Source: JAJZMA01 sp021850405 | GTDB lineage: Bacteria; Chloroflexota; Dormibacteria; Aeolococcales; Aeolococcaceae | Reading direction: 5' to 3' | DNA length: 23,214 bases | Assembly (NCBI GenBank): GCA_027365835.1 | Contig: DAHXLU010000014.1 | Location: 1 to 23,214 of the forward strand | In this document: positions 1 through 7,739 of the stretch, piece by piece | Layout: each line of letters opens with the position of its first letter | Numbering within the stretch: the stretch's first letter is position 1 | Position numbers and translations under genes: made by a program | The notes under the pieces: generated by a model | Told to the model about the DNA's origin: nothing | The model's database searches: none | Seen by the model: only the letters and a program-made list of their open reading frames with translations

Positions 1-83
1 TTGGGGATGCAGTGGGCTACGGCTCTACCGGAGGGATTCATCTCAACAAGCCGATAGTAGGGATGGCAGCACTTCCGGGCTAG
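1..83 (+). CDS. C-terminus of a repeat-type surface protein (partial)
   Basis: The third forward frame is open from the window edge to a TAG at 81-83 and reads GDAVGYGSTGGIHLNKPIVG followed by MAALPG. This matches the consensus of a tandem repeat common in secreted actinobacterial and Chloroflexi proteins (WLVASDGGIF.FGDA..YGSTGGI.LNKPIVGMA.TPDGKGY), thought to form propeller-like surface domains. Only half of one repeat is in the window, so function, length and signal peptide cannot be judged. The stop falls inside the place where 'TPDGKGYW' would normally continue. It is therefore either a natural C-terminal cap or a truncation. The other two forward frames give no recognisable protein here. 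Confidence 0.7.
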   Translation, partial: GDAVGYGSTGGIHLNKPIVGMAALPG

Positions 84-196
84 TTGCTTTCTTTGGTCCC
101 CGCGCTGGCGGCTCAGGATGTTCCATTGTGCCGCGTTCACATTGACCCATAACGCGGCAGCGTGTGGTGGCTCGGGGCGCTCATAATCAGGCAGAG

Positions 197-1216
197 ATGA
201 AGGCGATCATGAAGCTTGACGCAAAACCAGGGTACACTGTCGCTCCTGCTGTGGCTCCTCCCATCTGCAGGGAGGGCGAGGTGCTGCTTATTGTGGAAGC
301 TGCCTCCATCTGTGGCACCGATCTGCACATCTGGAACTGGGATGACTGGGCGAGCCACAGGGTGGTTCCCCCCAGGATCATGGGCCATGAGATGGCAGGC
401 ACTATCGCTCAGCTGGGCCCTGGTGTAACCGGATTTGAGATAGGCACAAGGGCTGCGGTTGAATCCCATGTCGTCTGCGGAGCTTGCGGGCCCTGCCGTT
501 CCGGAAGGTCACATGTCTGCGAAAGGACACGCATACTGGGCGTGGACACTGACGGTGTCTTTGCAAGTCAGGTGGTGGTGCCGGCAGTAAACCTGCATCC
601 GGTGCCTCCGTCGGTGGCGCCGGAAGTTGCTGCGTTCATGGAACCCCTGGGCAACGCGGTGCACAGCTGTCAGCCCCACCAGATGGAGGGAAAGAGCGTT
701 GCGATACTCGGGTGCGGCCCTATCGGCTGTGCCGCAGTTGCAGTGGCAAGAGCCCAGGGTGCCGCATCCGTTGTTGCCGTGGATCCTAATCCGTTCCGTC
801 TTAGCCTGGCTGAGGCCATGGGCGCTACCAGCTGTGTGCAGGATGCCGGGGAGCTGGCGGCAGATTCGCATACGGCCGCACCGGATATAGTCCTTGAGAT
901 GAGCGGCGCTCCAGCTGCTGTGGCCAATGCGCTGCGCCTGGTCGTTCCTGGAGGGGCGGTCAGCCTTCTGGGCCTGGGTCCGCCCCTTTCGCTGGACGTA
1001 GCCGCCGACATCGTTATGCGCGGCATCACTGTGTACGGCATTGTTGGACGCAGGATACCTTCTACCTGGGAACTGTCGATGCGGTATATAGTCTCTGGGC
1101 AGGTGAATCCCCAACCCCTGTTTACGCACCATCTGCCCATGGACGATATTGACCATGCCATGGAGCTGATGCGGGATGGTCGGTGTGGCAAGATTGTTCT
1201 CGAACCATTCGCCTAG
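197..1216 (+). CDS. tdh: L-threonine 3-dehydrogenase (zinc MDR family)
   Basis: Oxidises L-threonine with NAD+ to 2-amino-3-ketobutyrate in the cytosol, the first step of threonine-to-glycine conversion. The 339-residue product has the family hallmark ICGTDLHIWNWDDWA near residue 38, with catalytic Cys39. It also has GHE (His64, Glu65), a His91 equivalent, and the structural-zinc cysteines C94, C97, C100 and C108. The Rossmann motif GCGPIG follows. I chose ATG 197 because MKAIMKLDAKPG lines up with the E. coli start MKALSKLKAEEG. An upstream in-frame GTG at 164 would add 11 residues. No strong Shine-Dalgarno is visible, only GGCAGAG just before the ATG. A kbl gene follows on the same strand, which supports Tdh over a generic polyol dehydrogenase. 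Length is within the family norm (about 341). Confidence 0.9.
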   Translation: MKAIMKLDAKPGYTVAPAVAPPICREGEVLLIVEAASICGTDLHIWNWDDWASHRVVPPRIMGHEMAGTIAQLGPGVTGFEIGTRAAVESHVVCGACGPCRSGRSHVCERTRILGVDTDGVFASQVVVPAVNLHPVPPSVAPEVAAFMEPLGNAVHSCQPHQMEGKSVAILGCGPIGCAAVAVARAQGAASVVAVDPNPFRLSLAEAMGATSCVQDAGELAADSHTAAPDIVLEMSGAPAAVANALRLVVPGGAVSLLGLGPPLSLDVAADIVMRGITVYGIVGRRIPSTWELSMRYIVSGQVNPQPLFTHHLPMDDIDHAMELMRDGRCGKIVLEPFA

Positions 1217-1347
1217 AAACGCGCAGGGTTACGCATTCTGGGGGAGGGTTTTTCCGGCAAACTGGCAAGGCTGGCGGAATGCCAGCGGGCAATGTCAGAC
1301 TGGAGCTGGTTTTATCCCAGGAGCGATATAGAGATAGAGGTGCTGGA

Positions 1348-2580
1348 TTGAAAGAGATGGCTGCGTCGGTTCCACGGTCAGCAGCGCTTGTGGAGTTTGA
1401 CAGTTCCCTGGCGGCAGAAGCACAGGAGGCGCGGGCCCGGGGAGGGTGGCGCCCATTGTCTGTACTGAGTACTCCACAGGGTCCACTGGTAGAGGTGGAC
1501 GGCAAACAGCTTGTGAACCTCTCCAGCAACAACTATCTGGGCCTTAACACCCACCCGAAACTCAAGGCTGCGGCCGCGGAAGCGGTATCCAGCTGGGGCG
1601 TAGGGACAGGTGCAGTCCGGACTATTGCTGGCACCTTCACCCTGCACGAAGAGCTTGAGGAAAAGCTGGCCCTGTTCAAGAAGACCCCAGCTGCACTCTC
1701 CTTCCAGAGTGGGTATGCTGTCAATGTGGGTGTGCTGAGCGCCCTCCTTGATGAGACCGACTGTGTCGTGAGCGACCGGCTCAATCATGCATCCATCATT
1801 GACGGTATCCGTCTGACCAAGGCTGCAAGAATCCTGTATGACCATTGCGACCTGTCAGATGCAGAGCGCGCCCTGGCACAGGCTCGCAAGGACGGGCACC
1901 GCAGGGTGCTGCTTGTCACCGATGGTGTGTTCAGCATGGATGGCGATGTGGCTCCCCTGCAAGGCCTGGTGGAGCGTGCCGAGGAATATGGTGCAGCGGT
2001 GATGGTAGACGATGCGCATGCAACTGGTGTACTGGGTTCCCATGGAAGGGGTACGACAGATCATTTCGGTCTGCATGGCCGGGTAGCTCTTAACATAGGA
2101 ACGCTCAGCAAGGCTATAGGGGTTGTGGGTGGTTATGTCGCAGCTAGCACAGAAGTGAGGGATGCACTTATCCACCGGGCGCGCCCCTTCCTGTTTTCTT
2201 CCTCCCAGCCTCCTGCAGTTGCAGCCGCCTGCATTGCTGCCATGGAAGTGCTGGAAAACGAGCCTGGCCTGATGGAGCGGCTCTGGGAAAATACCCGCTA
2301 TTTCAAGGCAGGATTGCGCAGGATTGGATTTGATACTGGGCGCAGCGAGACCCCTATCACTCCGGTAATGACGGGAGAGGCAGAACTGGCGATGACCCTG
2401 TCTGAGCAGCTTGCCGAGCGCGGTGTCTTCGCGCAGGGCATAGGCTTTCCGACAGTTGCGAAGGGAGCGGCGCGCGTTCGGACGATAGTGACTGCTTCGC
2501 ATGAAAAGGAGCAACTTGACCTTGCCCTGAATGCATTCGAAGATGTCGGACGCCGTCTTGGGTTGCTCCTCTCGGAGTGA
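1348..2580 (+). CDS. kbl: 2-amino-3-ketobutyrate CoA ligase (glycine C-acetyltransferase)
   Basis: A PLP enzyme of the alpha-oxoamine synthase family. It cleaves 2-amino-3-ketobutyrate with CoA to glycine and acetyl-CoA, using the unstable product of the preceding dehydrogenase. Visible motifs in order are SSNNYLGL, the cofactor-stacking region DRLNHASIIDG, the PLP-binding DDAHATGVLG, and the Schiff-base lysine in GTLSKAIGVVGGY (about Lys255). Length is 410 residues against about 398 in E. coli. The reading frame extends upstream into tdh (to 1183), but that extension has no family homology. TTG 1348 is preceded by AGAGG with a seven-base spacer and places NNYLGL at the expected distance. ATG 1357 and ATG 1279 are alternatives. 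BioF and 5-aminolevulinate synthase are relatives, but the tdh neighbour decides for Kbl. Confidence 0.9.
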   Translation: MKEMAASVPRSAALVEFDSSLAAEAQEARARGGWRPLSVLSTPQGPLVEVDGKQLVNLSSNNYLGLNTHPKLKAAAAEAVSSWGVGTGAVRTIAGTFTLHEELEEKLALFKKTPAALSFQSGYAVNVGVLSALLDETDCVVSDRLNHASIIDGIRLTKAARILYDHCDLSDAERALAQARKDGHRRVLLVTDGVFSMDGDVAPLQGLVERAEEYGAAVMVDDAHATGVLGSHGRGTTDHFGLHGRVALNIGTLSKAIGVVGGYVAASTEVRDALIHRARPFLFSSSQPPAVAAACIAAMEVLENEPGLMERLWENTRYFKAGLRRIGFDTGRSETPITPVMTGEAELAMTLSEQLAERGVFAQGIGFPTVAKGAARVRTIVTASHEKEQLDLALNAFEDVGRRLGLLLSE

Positions 2581-2955
2581 TTCCGGGCGTTGGGACCGTG
2601 GGATGCCGAATGCTTCGGCCGGTTTTGCTCCGTGGGCGCATGGATATCGGTTGCGGGCCCTGCAAAAGTACACTTATGGGTAGCGTTGTGGCGGCCCGCG
2701 TTCCGGGCTGGTCTGGGCACAGTACACAACGCAAGGAGAGGTGTGGTGGGCTTTCGAAAAATTCCCTACTGGCGCATGGGTCTGATGTGGGGTCTTTCGA
2801 TCCATCTGTGCTGATTTTGGGCTCTGCCCTTTTCTGAGTCTGGGCGTTTCGTTAGCTTTTGCTGAACGGGTGGGCCACCGCAGCGCGATGTGCCCATGAC
2901 TCTGGGCGGGGACCTTGAGCACGACGTCACTGCCAGGCGATAGAGTGTAGCGGTA
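2581..2955 (+). other. Intergenic gap between kbl and the ABC exporter
   Basis: A 375-base stretch with no convincing protein-coding gene. The open frames crossing it (such as 2577-2837 and 2590-2814) have no recognisable homology and odd composition. Its one notable site is an AAGGAG Shine-Dalgarno (2733-2738). It sits four to seven bases before two in-frame GTG codons (2743, 2746) that open a peptide of 23 to 24 codons ending at TGA 2814, reading MGFRKIPYWRMGLMWGLSIH and then two more residues. No hairpin with a T-run is obvious. The gap presumably holds the promoter of the exporter gene, but I could not pick -35/-10 boxes with confidence. Confidence 0.4.
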
Positions 2956-4890
2956 ATGATGCGTGGCGGTGGCATGGGTGGACACTGGGGCTTGCGCTCC
3001 AGATGGGAGGATGACCCACGTCCTATTTCCCGAAAGACGGTGCGCCGGGTTCTCCAGTCATTTCGTCCCTATCGCGGCAAGGTGATCCTGACCTGTGTCC
3101 TCATCACAGTCACAGCGGCTATTGGTGTGGTCAATCCACTGCTGATTGCAGTTGTTTTTGACAATGCACTATTTCCGCACAAAAATGGGGTAGCCCTTCC
3201 CCCGGATATTCCGCTCCTGTGGAAACTGGTAGGGCTCATGTGCCTGATTCCAGTCATAAACAGTGTCATAGGCGTGGGGCAGACTTACATAACCAATCTT
3301 CTGGGGCAGCGCCTCATGCAGGAGTTCCGGGAAAAGCTGTATGTCCATCTTCAGGGTATGTCTCTGCACTTCTTTACATCAACCCGTACTGGTACGATCC
3401 AGTCACGACTCGCCAACGATGTGGGTGGAATAGAAAGTGTCGTAACCAATACTGTTCCTTCAATTCTCTCCAATGTCGTTACCATCGCAAGCACACTCAT
3501 TGCCATGTTGATCCTGTCGTGGCAACTTACAGTGCTGTCGCTGGGGATAATGCCGATCTTTATGTGGTTTACGCATCGTGTGGGACGGCAGAGTCAGGTC
3601 ATCACCAGACACACGCAGGAGTCACTGTCCGAAATGACAGCCATCACCCAGGAGACGCTTTCGGTATCGGGCATCCTTCTTTCCAAGGTGTTTGGGCGCC
3701 AGCAGTACGAGATACAGCGCTTTCGGAAGGAGAACGACAAACTGGCGGATCTGGAGGTGCGGCAGCAGATGGTGGGGCGCTATTTTTTTGCATTCGTCCA
3801 GACCTTCTTCTCCATCACTCCTGCGCTTGTTTACCTGGTCGCGGGGCTGGTGGTTGCGGGAGATCCCCTGCATCCAGCGATTCAGGCAGGCACGATTGTC
3901 GCATTCACCACGTTGCAGAGCCGCCTTTTCTTTCCGCTCGGACAGATGTTGCAGACATCGGTCCAGGTGCAAGGCTCACTTGCGCTCTTTGACCGTATAT
4001 TTGAGTACCTGGACCTGCCCCAGGAGATCCAGGACAGGGAGAACCCGGTTGTGCTTTCACCCAAAGCAGTTCATGGGCTGGTCAGTTTTGAAAACGTCTG
4101 GTTCAGCTATTCCGGGGCAGCCAGGTCAGCCCCTGAACGGGCCCGGGAGTGGGCACTCGCAGATATCAATGTTGAGATCCAGCCTGGAAAGCTGGTGGCA
4201 CTTGTAGGGCCCAGTGGAGCAGGCAAGACCACCCTTACATATCTGGTTCCACGCCTGTATGACGCTACGCGCGGGCGCGTGACGGTAGATGGGACAGATG
4301 TCAGGGAGATCGCCCTGAAATCTCTTGCTGACATTATGGGAATCGTTACCCAGGAGACTTACCTGTTCCATGCGACCATACGGGAGAACCTTCTCTACGG
4401 CAAGACAGGCGCCAGTGAGCCCGAGATAGAGGCTGCTGCAAGGTCAGCGTTTATCCATGAGCGCATTATGCAGATGCCCAAAGGCTACGACACGATGGTG
4501 GGCGAACGGGGCTACCGGCTGTCGGGTGGAGAAAAACAGCGTCTCGCGATAGCCAGGGTAGTGCTCAAGGATCCGCGCATCCTCATCCTGGATGAGGCAA
4601 CCTCCAGCCTGGATACCACCAGTGAGAGGCTGGTCCAGGATGCGCTTGCCGAGCTTATGAAGGGACGCACAACCATTGCCATCGCACACCGCCTTTCTAC
4701 CATACTGGCTGCCGACCAGATACTGGTCATGGACCATGGCCGGATTGTGGAGAGGGGCACCCATGCTGAGCTGGTGGGCGCAGGAGGCATATATGAGCGC
4801 TTGTACCGGGAGCAGTTTCGCTCGCCGGAAGGCTACGACAGGACGGGAGCTACGGACGCCTCGCCGGGAGGTGTGCTGGACCTGAGCTAA
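2956..4890 (+). CDS. ABC transporter, fused permease/ATPase half-exporter
   Basis: A 644-residue type I ABC exporter half-transporter that would act as a dimer in the cytoplasmic membrane. The N-terminal half (about residues 40-340) holds the six-helix permease domain. The C-terminal half is the ATPase. Walker A is GPSGAGKT (418-425), the Q-loop lies in VTQETYLF, the signature is LSGGEKQR (522-529), Walker B is ILILDE with catalytic Glu547, and the H-loop is IAHRLST (His578). All catalytic residues are present. The protein begins with a glycine- and methionine-rich MMRGGGMGGH, a start style seen in drug/lipid exporters of this class. The Shine-Dalgarno is poor and the two adjacent ATG codons are equivalent. 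There is no second half-transporter gene nearby, so a homodimer is likely. The substrate cannot be inferred; lipid or multidrug export are the usual roles. Confidence 0.92.
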   Translation: MMRGGGMGGHWGLRSRWEDDPRPISRKTVRRVLQSFRPYRGKVILTCVLITVTAAIGVVNPLLIAVVFDNALFPHKNGVALPPDIPLLWKLVGLMCLIPVINSVIGVGQTYITNLLGQRLMQEFREKLYVHLQGMSLHFFTSTRTGTIQSRLANDVGGIESVVTNTVPSILSNVVTIASTLIAMLILSWQLTVLSLGIMPIFMWFTHRVGRQSQVITRHTQESLSEMTAITQETLSVSGILLSKVFGRQQYEIQRFRKENDKLADLEVRQQMVGRYFFAFVQTFFSITPALVYLVAGLVVAGDPLHPAIQAGTIVAFTTLQSRLFFPLGQMLQTSVQVQGSLALFDRIFEYLDLPQEIQDRENPVVLSPKAVHGLVSFENVWFSYSGAARSAPERAREWALADINVEIQPGKLVALVGPSGAGKTTLTYLVPRLYDATRGRVTVDGTDVREIALKSLADIMGIVTQETYLFHATIRENLLYGKTGASEPEIEAAARSAFIHERIMQMPKGYDTMVGERGYRLSGGEKQRLAIARVVLKDPRILILDEATSSLDTTSERLVQDALAELMKGRTTIAIAHRLSTILAADQILVMDHGRIVERGTHAELVGAGGIYERLYREQFRSPEGYDRTGATDASPGGVLDLS

Positions 4891-4905
4891 GAGAGGAGCA
4901 GGGGT

Positions 4906-4933
4906 GGCAGCCGCAGGGAGCTTGCCAGCTGCC
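4906..4933. terminator. Possible hairpin between convergent genes
   Basis: GGCAGC at 4906-4911 and GCTGCC at 4928-4933 form a six-base-pair inverted repeat with a 16-base loop. They lie in the 68-base gap between the stop of the ABC exporter and the stop of the minus-strand dehydrogenase. No T-run follows on either strand, so a bidirectional terminator role rests only on position. Confidence 0.25.
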
Positions 4934-4958
4934 ATGGCGGGCTATGGTTCTTCCCGTC

Positions 4959-6281
4959 CTACTTGTCCCAGTCCTGGTCGGCTGCATTTGGCTTGCGGCT
5001 CAGGCCAAAGAAGATTGGCGCTCCTTCATCATCTGTGTCCTCGGGTGGGGTGTTGCGCAGCGGGGTCAGCCCTGACTGGAAGACAACCTTGTGCGGCAAG
5101 AGTGAATGTTGCCTTGCGGTTGTCAGTGCTGTTGAGAATTCTGAAAGGGCAAACCGGTGGGTAACGACCCCCGACACCCTGAAACTTTCGTCTGCAAGCC
5201 AGTCTCTCGCCGTCAGAAAGGCGGTTTTGCGGTGGCGGGCTCCGCCAGATGTTCCAACGAGTTTTATCGTTATCTCCCGGGAGGCGAGAAGCGGCCAGGG
5301 GACCTGTTCTATCTCTGGGGCGCCCATGATGATGAGGAGCCCGCCCGCGCGTAGCAGACGCACAGACAGGTCTATGCTCCCGGTGGTCGCCATGGTGTCT
5401 ACCACACACCCGAGCCCTCCATCCAGGATGGGGAGCGTGTCCCCCTCGACCAGGAGGCGGCGTGCAGAGAGCGAGTCGGCCATGGCGTCCAGGAGTTCTC
5501 CCGCACTCCCAACCCGAAGGCTCCCGGCTCCCAGGGTGGAGAAATACAGTTCAGCGGAGCGTACTTCAGCGGTGTCTGGGTTTTCGCGCATTGAGAGGAC
5601 AGATATCCTTGCCGAGCTATACAGCCGGGCAAGCGTGGCTACCATGAGGGCTGATTCCGCCCCGGTTCCGATGACCGCTGCAGTCTCCCCTGTGCCTTTC
5701 CAACGGTCACAGGCATGTATGGCGGTGGCAGTTGCCTCGATGAGGACTGCGCGCTGGTCCGGGATACTCTCTGCTGCGACCAGCATGTCCTCGTGGGCGG
5801 CCAGCAGTTCGCCCCAGCCACCCCCAGTGGTTGGACTCGCGCCGATCGCATGACCAGAACAGAGGGGGCCCGCCCGGTCCCGGTTTTCGCATACATGGAT
5901 ATCTCCGCTAAGACAGCGCGCGCACGGACTCAGCCCCTTGTGGTAGCAGCTGAGCGGCGAGTGGAGTATGACCCGGTCTCCCGGGCTGAACCGGGCTCCG
6001 GTTCTGGTTACCTCTTCAACAACTCCCACTACCTCATGCCCCAGGATCAGCTCCTGGTGGTCTCCTGCTACAGCGGTCAGCAGGGGGCTTGTTTTCTGCT
6101 CAAGCATGCGCAGGTCATCTGAGGAGATGCCAGCAAGAAGGGGCCGTACCAGTACCCAGCCCCTGGCAGGGACAGCAGGGACAGCCACTTCCTCAAGTGA
6201 GAGCTGGCGTGTCAGTTCCATACTGCGCCCGCGGCGCGGGCTCCAGCGGGATTTTGCGGGGTGGGATACGAGTGCGAGCAT
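4959..6281 (-). CDS. Zinc-type MDR dehydrogenase, catalytic cysteine replaced
   Basis: A 440-residue member of the medium-chain dehydrogenase/reductase superfamily (alcohol/threonine/sorbitol dehydrogenase-like). ILGHEVVGVVEE (His82, Glu83), GDRVILHSPL, a cysteine cluster and a nucleotide-binding VIGTGAESALM are visible. At the position of the usual ICGTDL the protein reads ISSDDL, so Ser53 stands where the catalytic zinc-ligand cysteine is expected. The structural-zinc lobe is also altered: C120, C123 and C131 keep their spacing, but the first cysteine is C112, eight residues before C120 instead of three. It ends in a charged tail without family homology. ATG 6281 gives the typical MLALV opening; ATG 6221 is a less likely alternative. 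It is divergent from the membrane-protein gene. Substrate unknown; it could be a zinc-poor reductase or bind zinc with a serine or aspartate ligand. Confidence 0.8.
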   Translation of the reverse strand: MLALVSHPAKSRWSPRRGRSMELTRQLSLEEVAVPAVPARGWVLVRPLLAGISSDDLRMLEQKTSPLLTAVAGDHQELILGHEVVGVVEEVTRTGARFSPGDRVILHSPLSCYHKGLSPCARCLSGDIHVCENRDRAGPLCSGHAIGASPTTGGGWGELLAAHEDMLVAAESIPDQRAVLIEATATAIHACDRWKGTGETAAVIGTGAESALMVATLARLYSSARISVLSMRENPDTAEVRSAELYFSTLGAGSLRVGSAGELLDAMADSLSARRLLVEGDTLPILDGGLGCVVDTMATTGSIDLSVRLLRAGGLLIIMGAPEIEQVPWPLLASREITIKLVGTSGGARHRKTAFLTARDWLADESFRVSGVVTHRFALSEFSTALTTARQHSLLPHKVVFQSGLTPLRNTPPEDTDDEGAPIFFGLSRKPNAADQDWDK

Positions 6282-6285
6282 ATGT

Positions 6286-6298
6286 AGCCATTATGGCT
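6286..6298. promoter_or_regulatory. 13-base palindrome just upstream of the MDR gene
   Basis: AGCCAT-T-ATGGCT is a perfect inverted repeat around one central base. It ends four bases before the ATG of the minus-strand dehydrogenase, where the ribosome-binding site should lie. It could be an operator or an mRNA hairpin that hides the start. The core CCATTATGG resembles the palindrome before the aldehyde dehydrogenase at 7700-7710. Confidence 0.35.
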
Positions 6299-6400
6299 GC
6301 CTCGCATTGTCGCGGCTTTCCCCCCTAAAGCGCAAACCAGTAGAGTGCAGCGCCATAATACGGTCCACATGACAGCTTTCCTGTGCTCTGGAGGAAGACA

Positions 6401-6482
6401 GTGAGCAGCAACCTTCCCCCTCTCCCGCCCCCGCCCCCGCCGCCACCCCCCCCCGGGGCCCGGAGCGGGAGGGGCGCCTGTG
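6401..6482 (+). other. Likely out-of-phase N-terminus of the membrane protein
   Basis: A GTG at 6401 is preceded by GGAGG (6390-6394) with a six-base spacer, one of the strongest ribosome-binding sites in the window. From it the frame reads MSSNLPPLPPP and a long proline run, then enters a nine-C tract at 6446-6454. If one C is removed, the reading passes through PPGPGAGGAPVMGGATPVPF directly into the membrane-protein frame without a stop. Proline/glycine-rich cytoplasmic N-termini are typical of this kind of membrane protein. As printed, the gene is one base out of phase. This may be a sequencing error, phase variation, or a natural short form started at 6480. Confidence 0.6.
6446..6454 (+). 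repeat. Nine-C homopolymer in a C-rich tract
   Basis: Nine consecutive C residues followed directly by four G. They lie in a larger C-rich block (about 6416-6458) made of CCGCCC and CCCCCG units. Such a run is prone to polymerase slippage and to miscounting in sequencing. The complementary strand has at least four G-runs and could fold as a G-quadruplex. Confidence 0.9.
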
Positions 6483-7463
6483 ATGGGAGGAGCAACTCCA
6501 GTGCCGTTTTCCCGGCCACCCTCGATGCGTTTTTCTTTCCTGATGGACTCCCTGTTCAAGAGTGTGTGGAAAGCCAGGACACGCCTCTTTCTTACCCTGG
6601 GAGCACTGGCCGTTCCAATGGTCATTCTGGGTGCCATTATGAACAGGACCGTCCCACCGCTGGACACCCAGTTTCTGCAGGACGCAAGAAACGGTGTGAG
6701 TCCCCTGGGAATTTTCTCTTCGGGGCAGTTCCATTTCCTGCTCGTCATCTGGGCCATCTATGCGGTGGCATACATGGTCCTCCAGCCGCTGATAAGTGGA
6801 GCGGCGCTATCCATGGTTGGTGGCAAGGATTCCAGGCAGAGCCTGCGCCTGGCCGTACGCAGATGGCTGTCGCTCTGGACCCTGGGTCTCCTGTATGTGC
6901 TAGCCCTGGTTGGCATACCAGCAGTGCTCTTTATCGTGTCTGTCGTCCTGTATGCGATTTCCCCCATCTTTATTCTCCTTGGGCTCCTGCTTGGAGTGGG
7001 ATGGATCGTGTTTGGTGTCTGGTTCTATATCTCTGCATCCGTATCGGTTCCAGCAGTGATGGCTGAGGGGCTGGGCCCCATCAGGGCACTGCGGCGCAGC
7101 TTTGGGCTGGTCTCTTCGCATTTCTGGTCGTCGCTTGGCTACGTGTTGCTGGTGGCAGTGGTGATGTGGGTTATTGGCGCAGCGCTCTCTGCCCTGGGGG
7201 AGGCCGGAGGCGGGTATGCGGGGCTGTTTTCCTTGAGTTCCACAAGTAACCCCCTGCAGTCTCCGAGTTCACCGTTTGGCCCCACCGCGCTGCCAATTCC
7301 ATCAGTGGAACAGCTGGCCATCCTGGCAGTGCTGGCTGTGCTGCAGATCATTATCACTTCGTCGCTCGGCGCTGGCCGTGAGCTGCTTCAGTGGAAGGAG
7401 TTGCGCTGGCTGCATGGAGAGACCGTCCCTGAGACCGATCCGGCATCTGGCGTCCAGTGGTAA
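6480..7463 (+). CDS. Polytopic membrane protein, GDPD-membrane-domain-like
   Basis: An integral membrane protein of 327 residues as read from GTG 6480 (ATG 6483 is next). That start has its own GGAGG at 6468-6472, seven bases upstream. I see six or seven hydrophobic segments, including LFLTLGALAVPMVILGAIM, a long block around residues 130-190, VLLVAVVMWVIGAALSAL and QLAILAVLAVLQIIITSSLG. The signature ALRRSFGLVSSHFWSSLGYV resembles the membrane domain found beside glycerophosphodiester phosphodiesterases and in related uncharacterised proteins. There is no catalytic domain. A loop rich in serine and proline lies near residues 260-285. The better start may be GTG 6401, read through the nine-C tract after a one-base shift. 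The exact role is unknown. Confidence 0.8.
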   Translation: MMGGATPVPFSRPPSMRFSFLMDSLFKSVWKARTRLFLTLGALAVPMVILGAIMNRTVPPLDTQFLQDARNGVSPLGIFSSGQFHFLLVIWAIYAVAYMVLQPLISGAALSMVGGKDSRQSLRLAVRRWLSLWTLGLLYVLALVGIPAVLFIVSVVLYAISPIFILLGLLLGVGWIVFGVWFYISASVSVPAVMAEGLGPIRALRRSFGLVSSHFWSSLGYVLLVAVVMWVIGAALSALGEAGGGYAGLFSLSSTSNPLQSPSSPFGPTALPIPSVEQLAILAVLAVLQIIITSSLGAGRELLQWKELRWLHGETVPETDPASGVQW

Positions 7464-7572
7464 TGGGAGCAAGGCCCCCAGTCTAAAACTGGACGGCTCC
7501 CTCAGCTCGGGATGGAAGCTGCGCTCTGGTTACGTGGCCAGCTGGGCTTGGTGCCTTGCCTGAACAGTCCAC

Positions 7573-7590
7573 CGTGTCACAACACGATTT
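7573..7590 (+). terminator. Weak terminator-like hairpin
   Basis: CGTGT (7573-7577) and ACACG (7582-7586) pair around a CACA loop and are followed by ATTTT. It lies about 110 bases after the membrane-protein stop. The stem is short and AT-poor, so termination is possible but not secure. Confidence 0.3.
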
Positions 7591-7699
7591 TGCCCTGGGC
7601 ATCTGGGCAGGGGCACTGGACAGCAGGACCCCAGGGCGCTCCCAGGCGGTCTGGGTACGGGCTCTGCAGCCGTGCCTGGCCGGTGCCCTCCTTCCTTCA

Positions 7700-7710
7700 C
7701 CCATAATGGG
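7700..7710. promoter_or_regulatory. 11-base palindrome upstream of the aldehyde dehydrogenase
   Basis: CCCAT-A-ATGGG is a perfect inverted repeat around one central base, 29 bases before the aldehyde-dehydrogenase ATG. The core CCATAATGG resembles CCATTATGG in the palindrome before the MDR dehydrogenase at 6286-6298. A shared operator is possible. The site itself is short. Confidence 0.3.
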
Positions 7711-7739
7711 AGAGTCAGGGTCAAGGGAGGTTTTGCACG

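Noticed and set aside
509..1191. Long minus-strand open frames opposite tdh
   Set aside because: They mirror the strongly supported dehydrogenase frame and show no protein-family motifs.
1855..2673. 272-codon minus-strand frame opposite kbl
   Set aside because: Shadow of the Kbl coding frame; composition is odd and no motif is seen.
4963..5853. 296-codon plus-strand frame opposite the MDR dehydrogenase
   Set aside because: Rich in Ser/Arg/Pro with no family features, while the minus frame has clear MDR motifs.
6383..7066. Plus frame 6383-7066 as a separate proline-rich gene
   Set aside because: Only its first part (from 6401) looks real; past the C9 tract it is a shadow of the membrane-protein frame.
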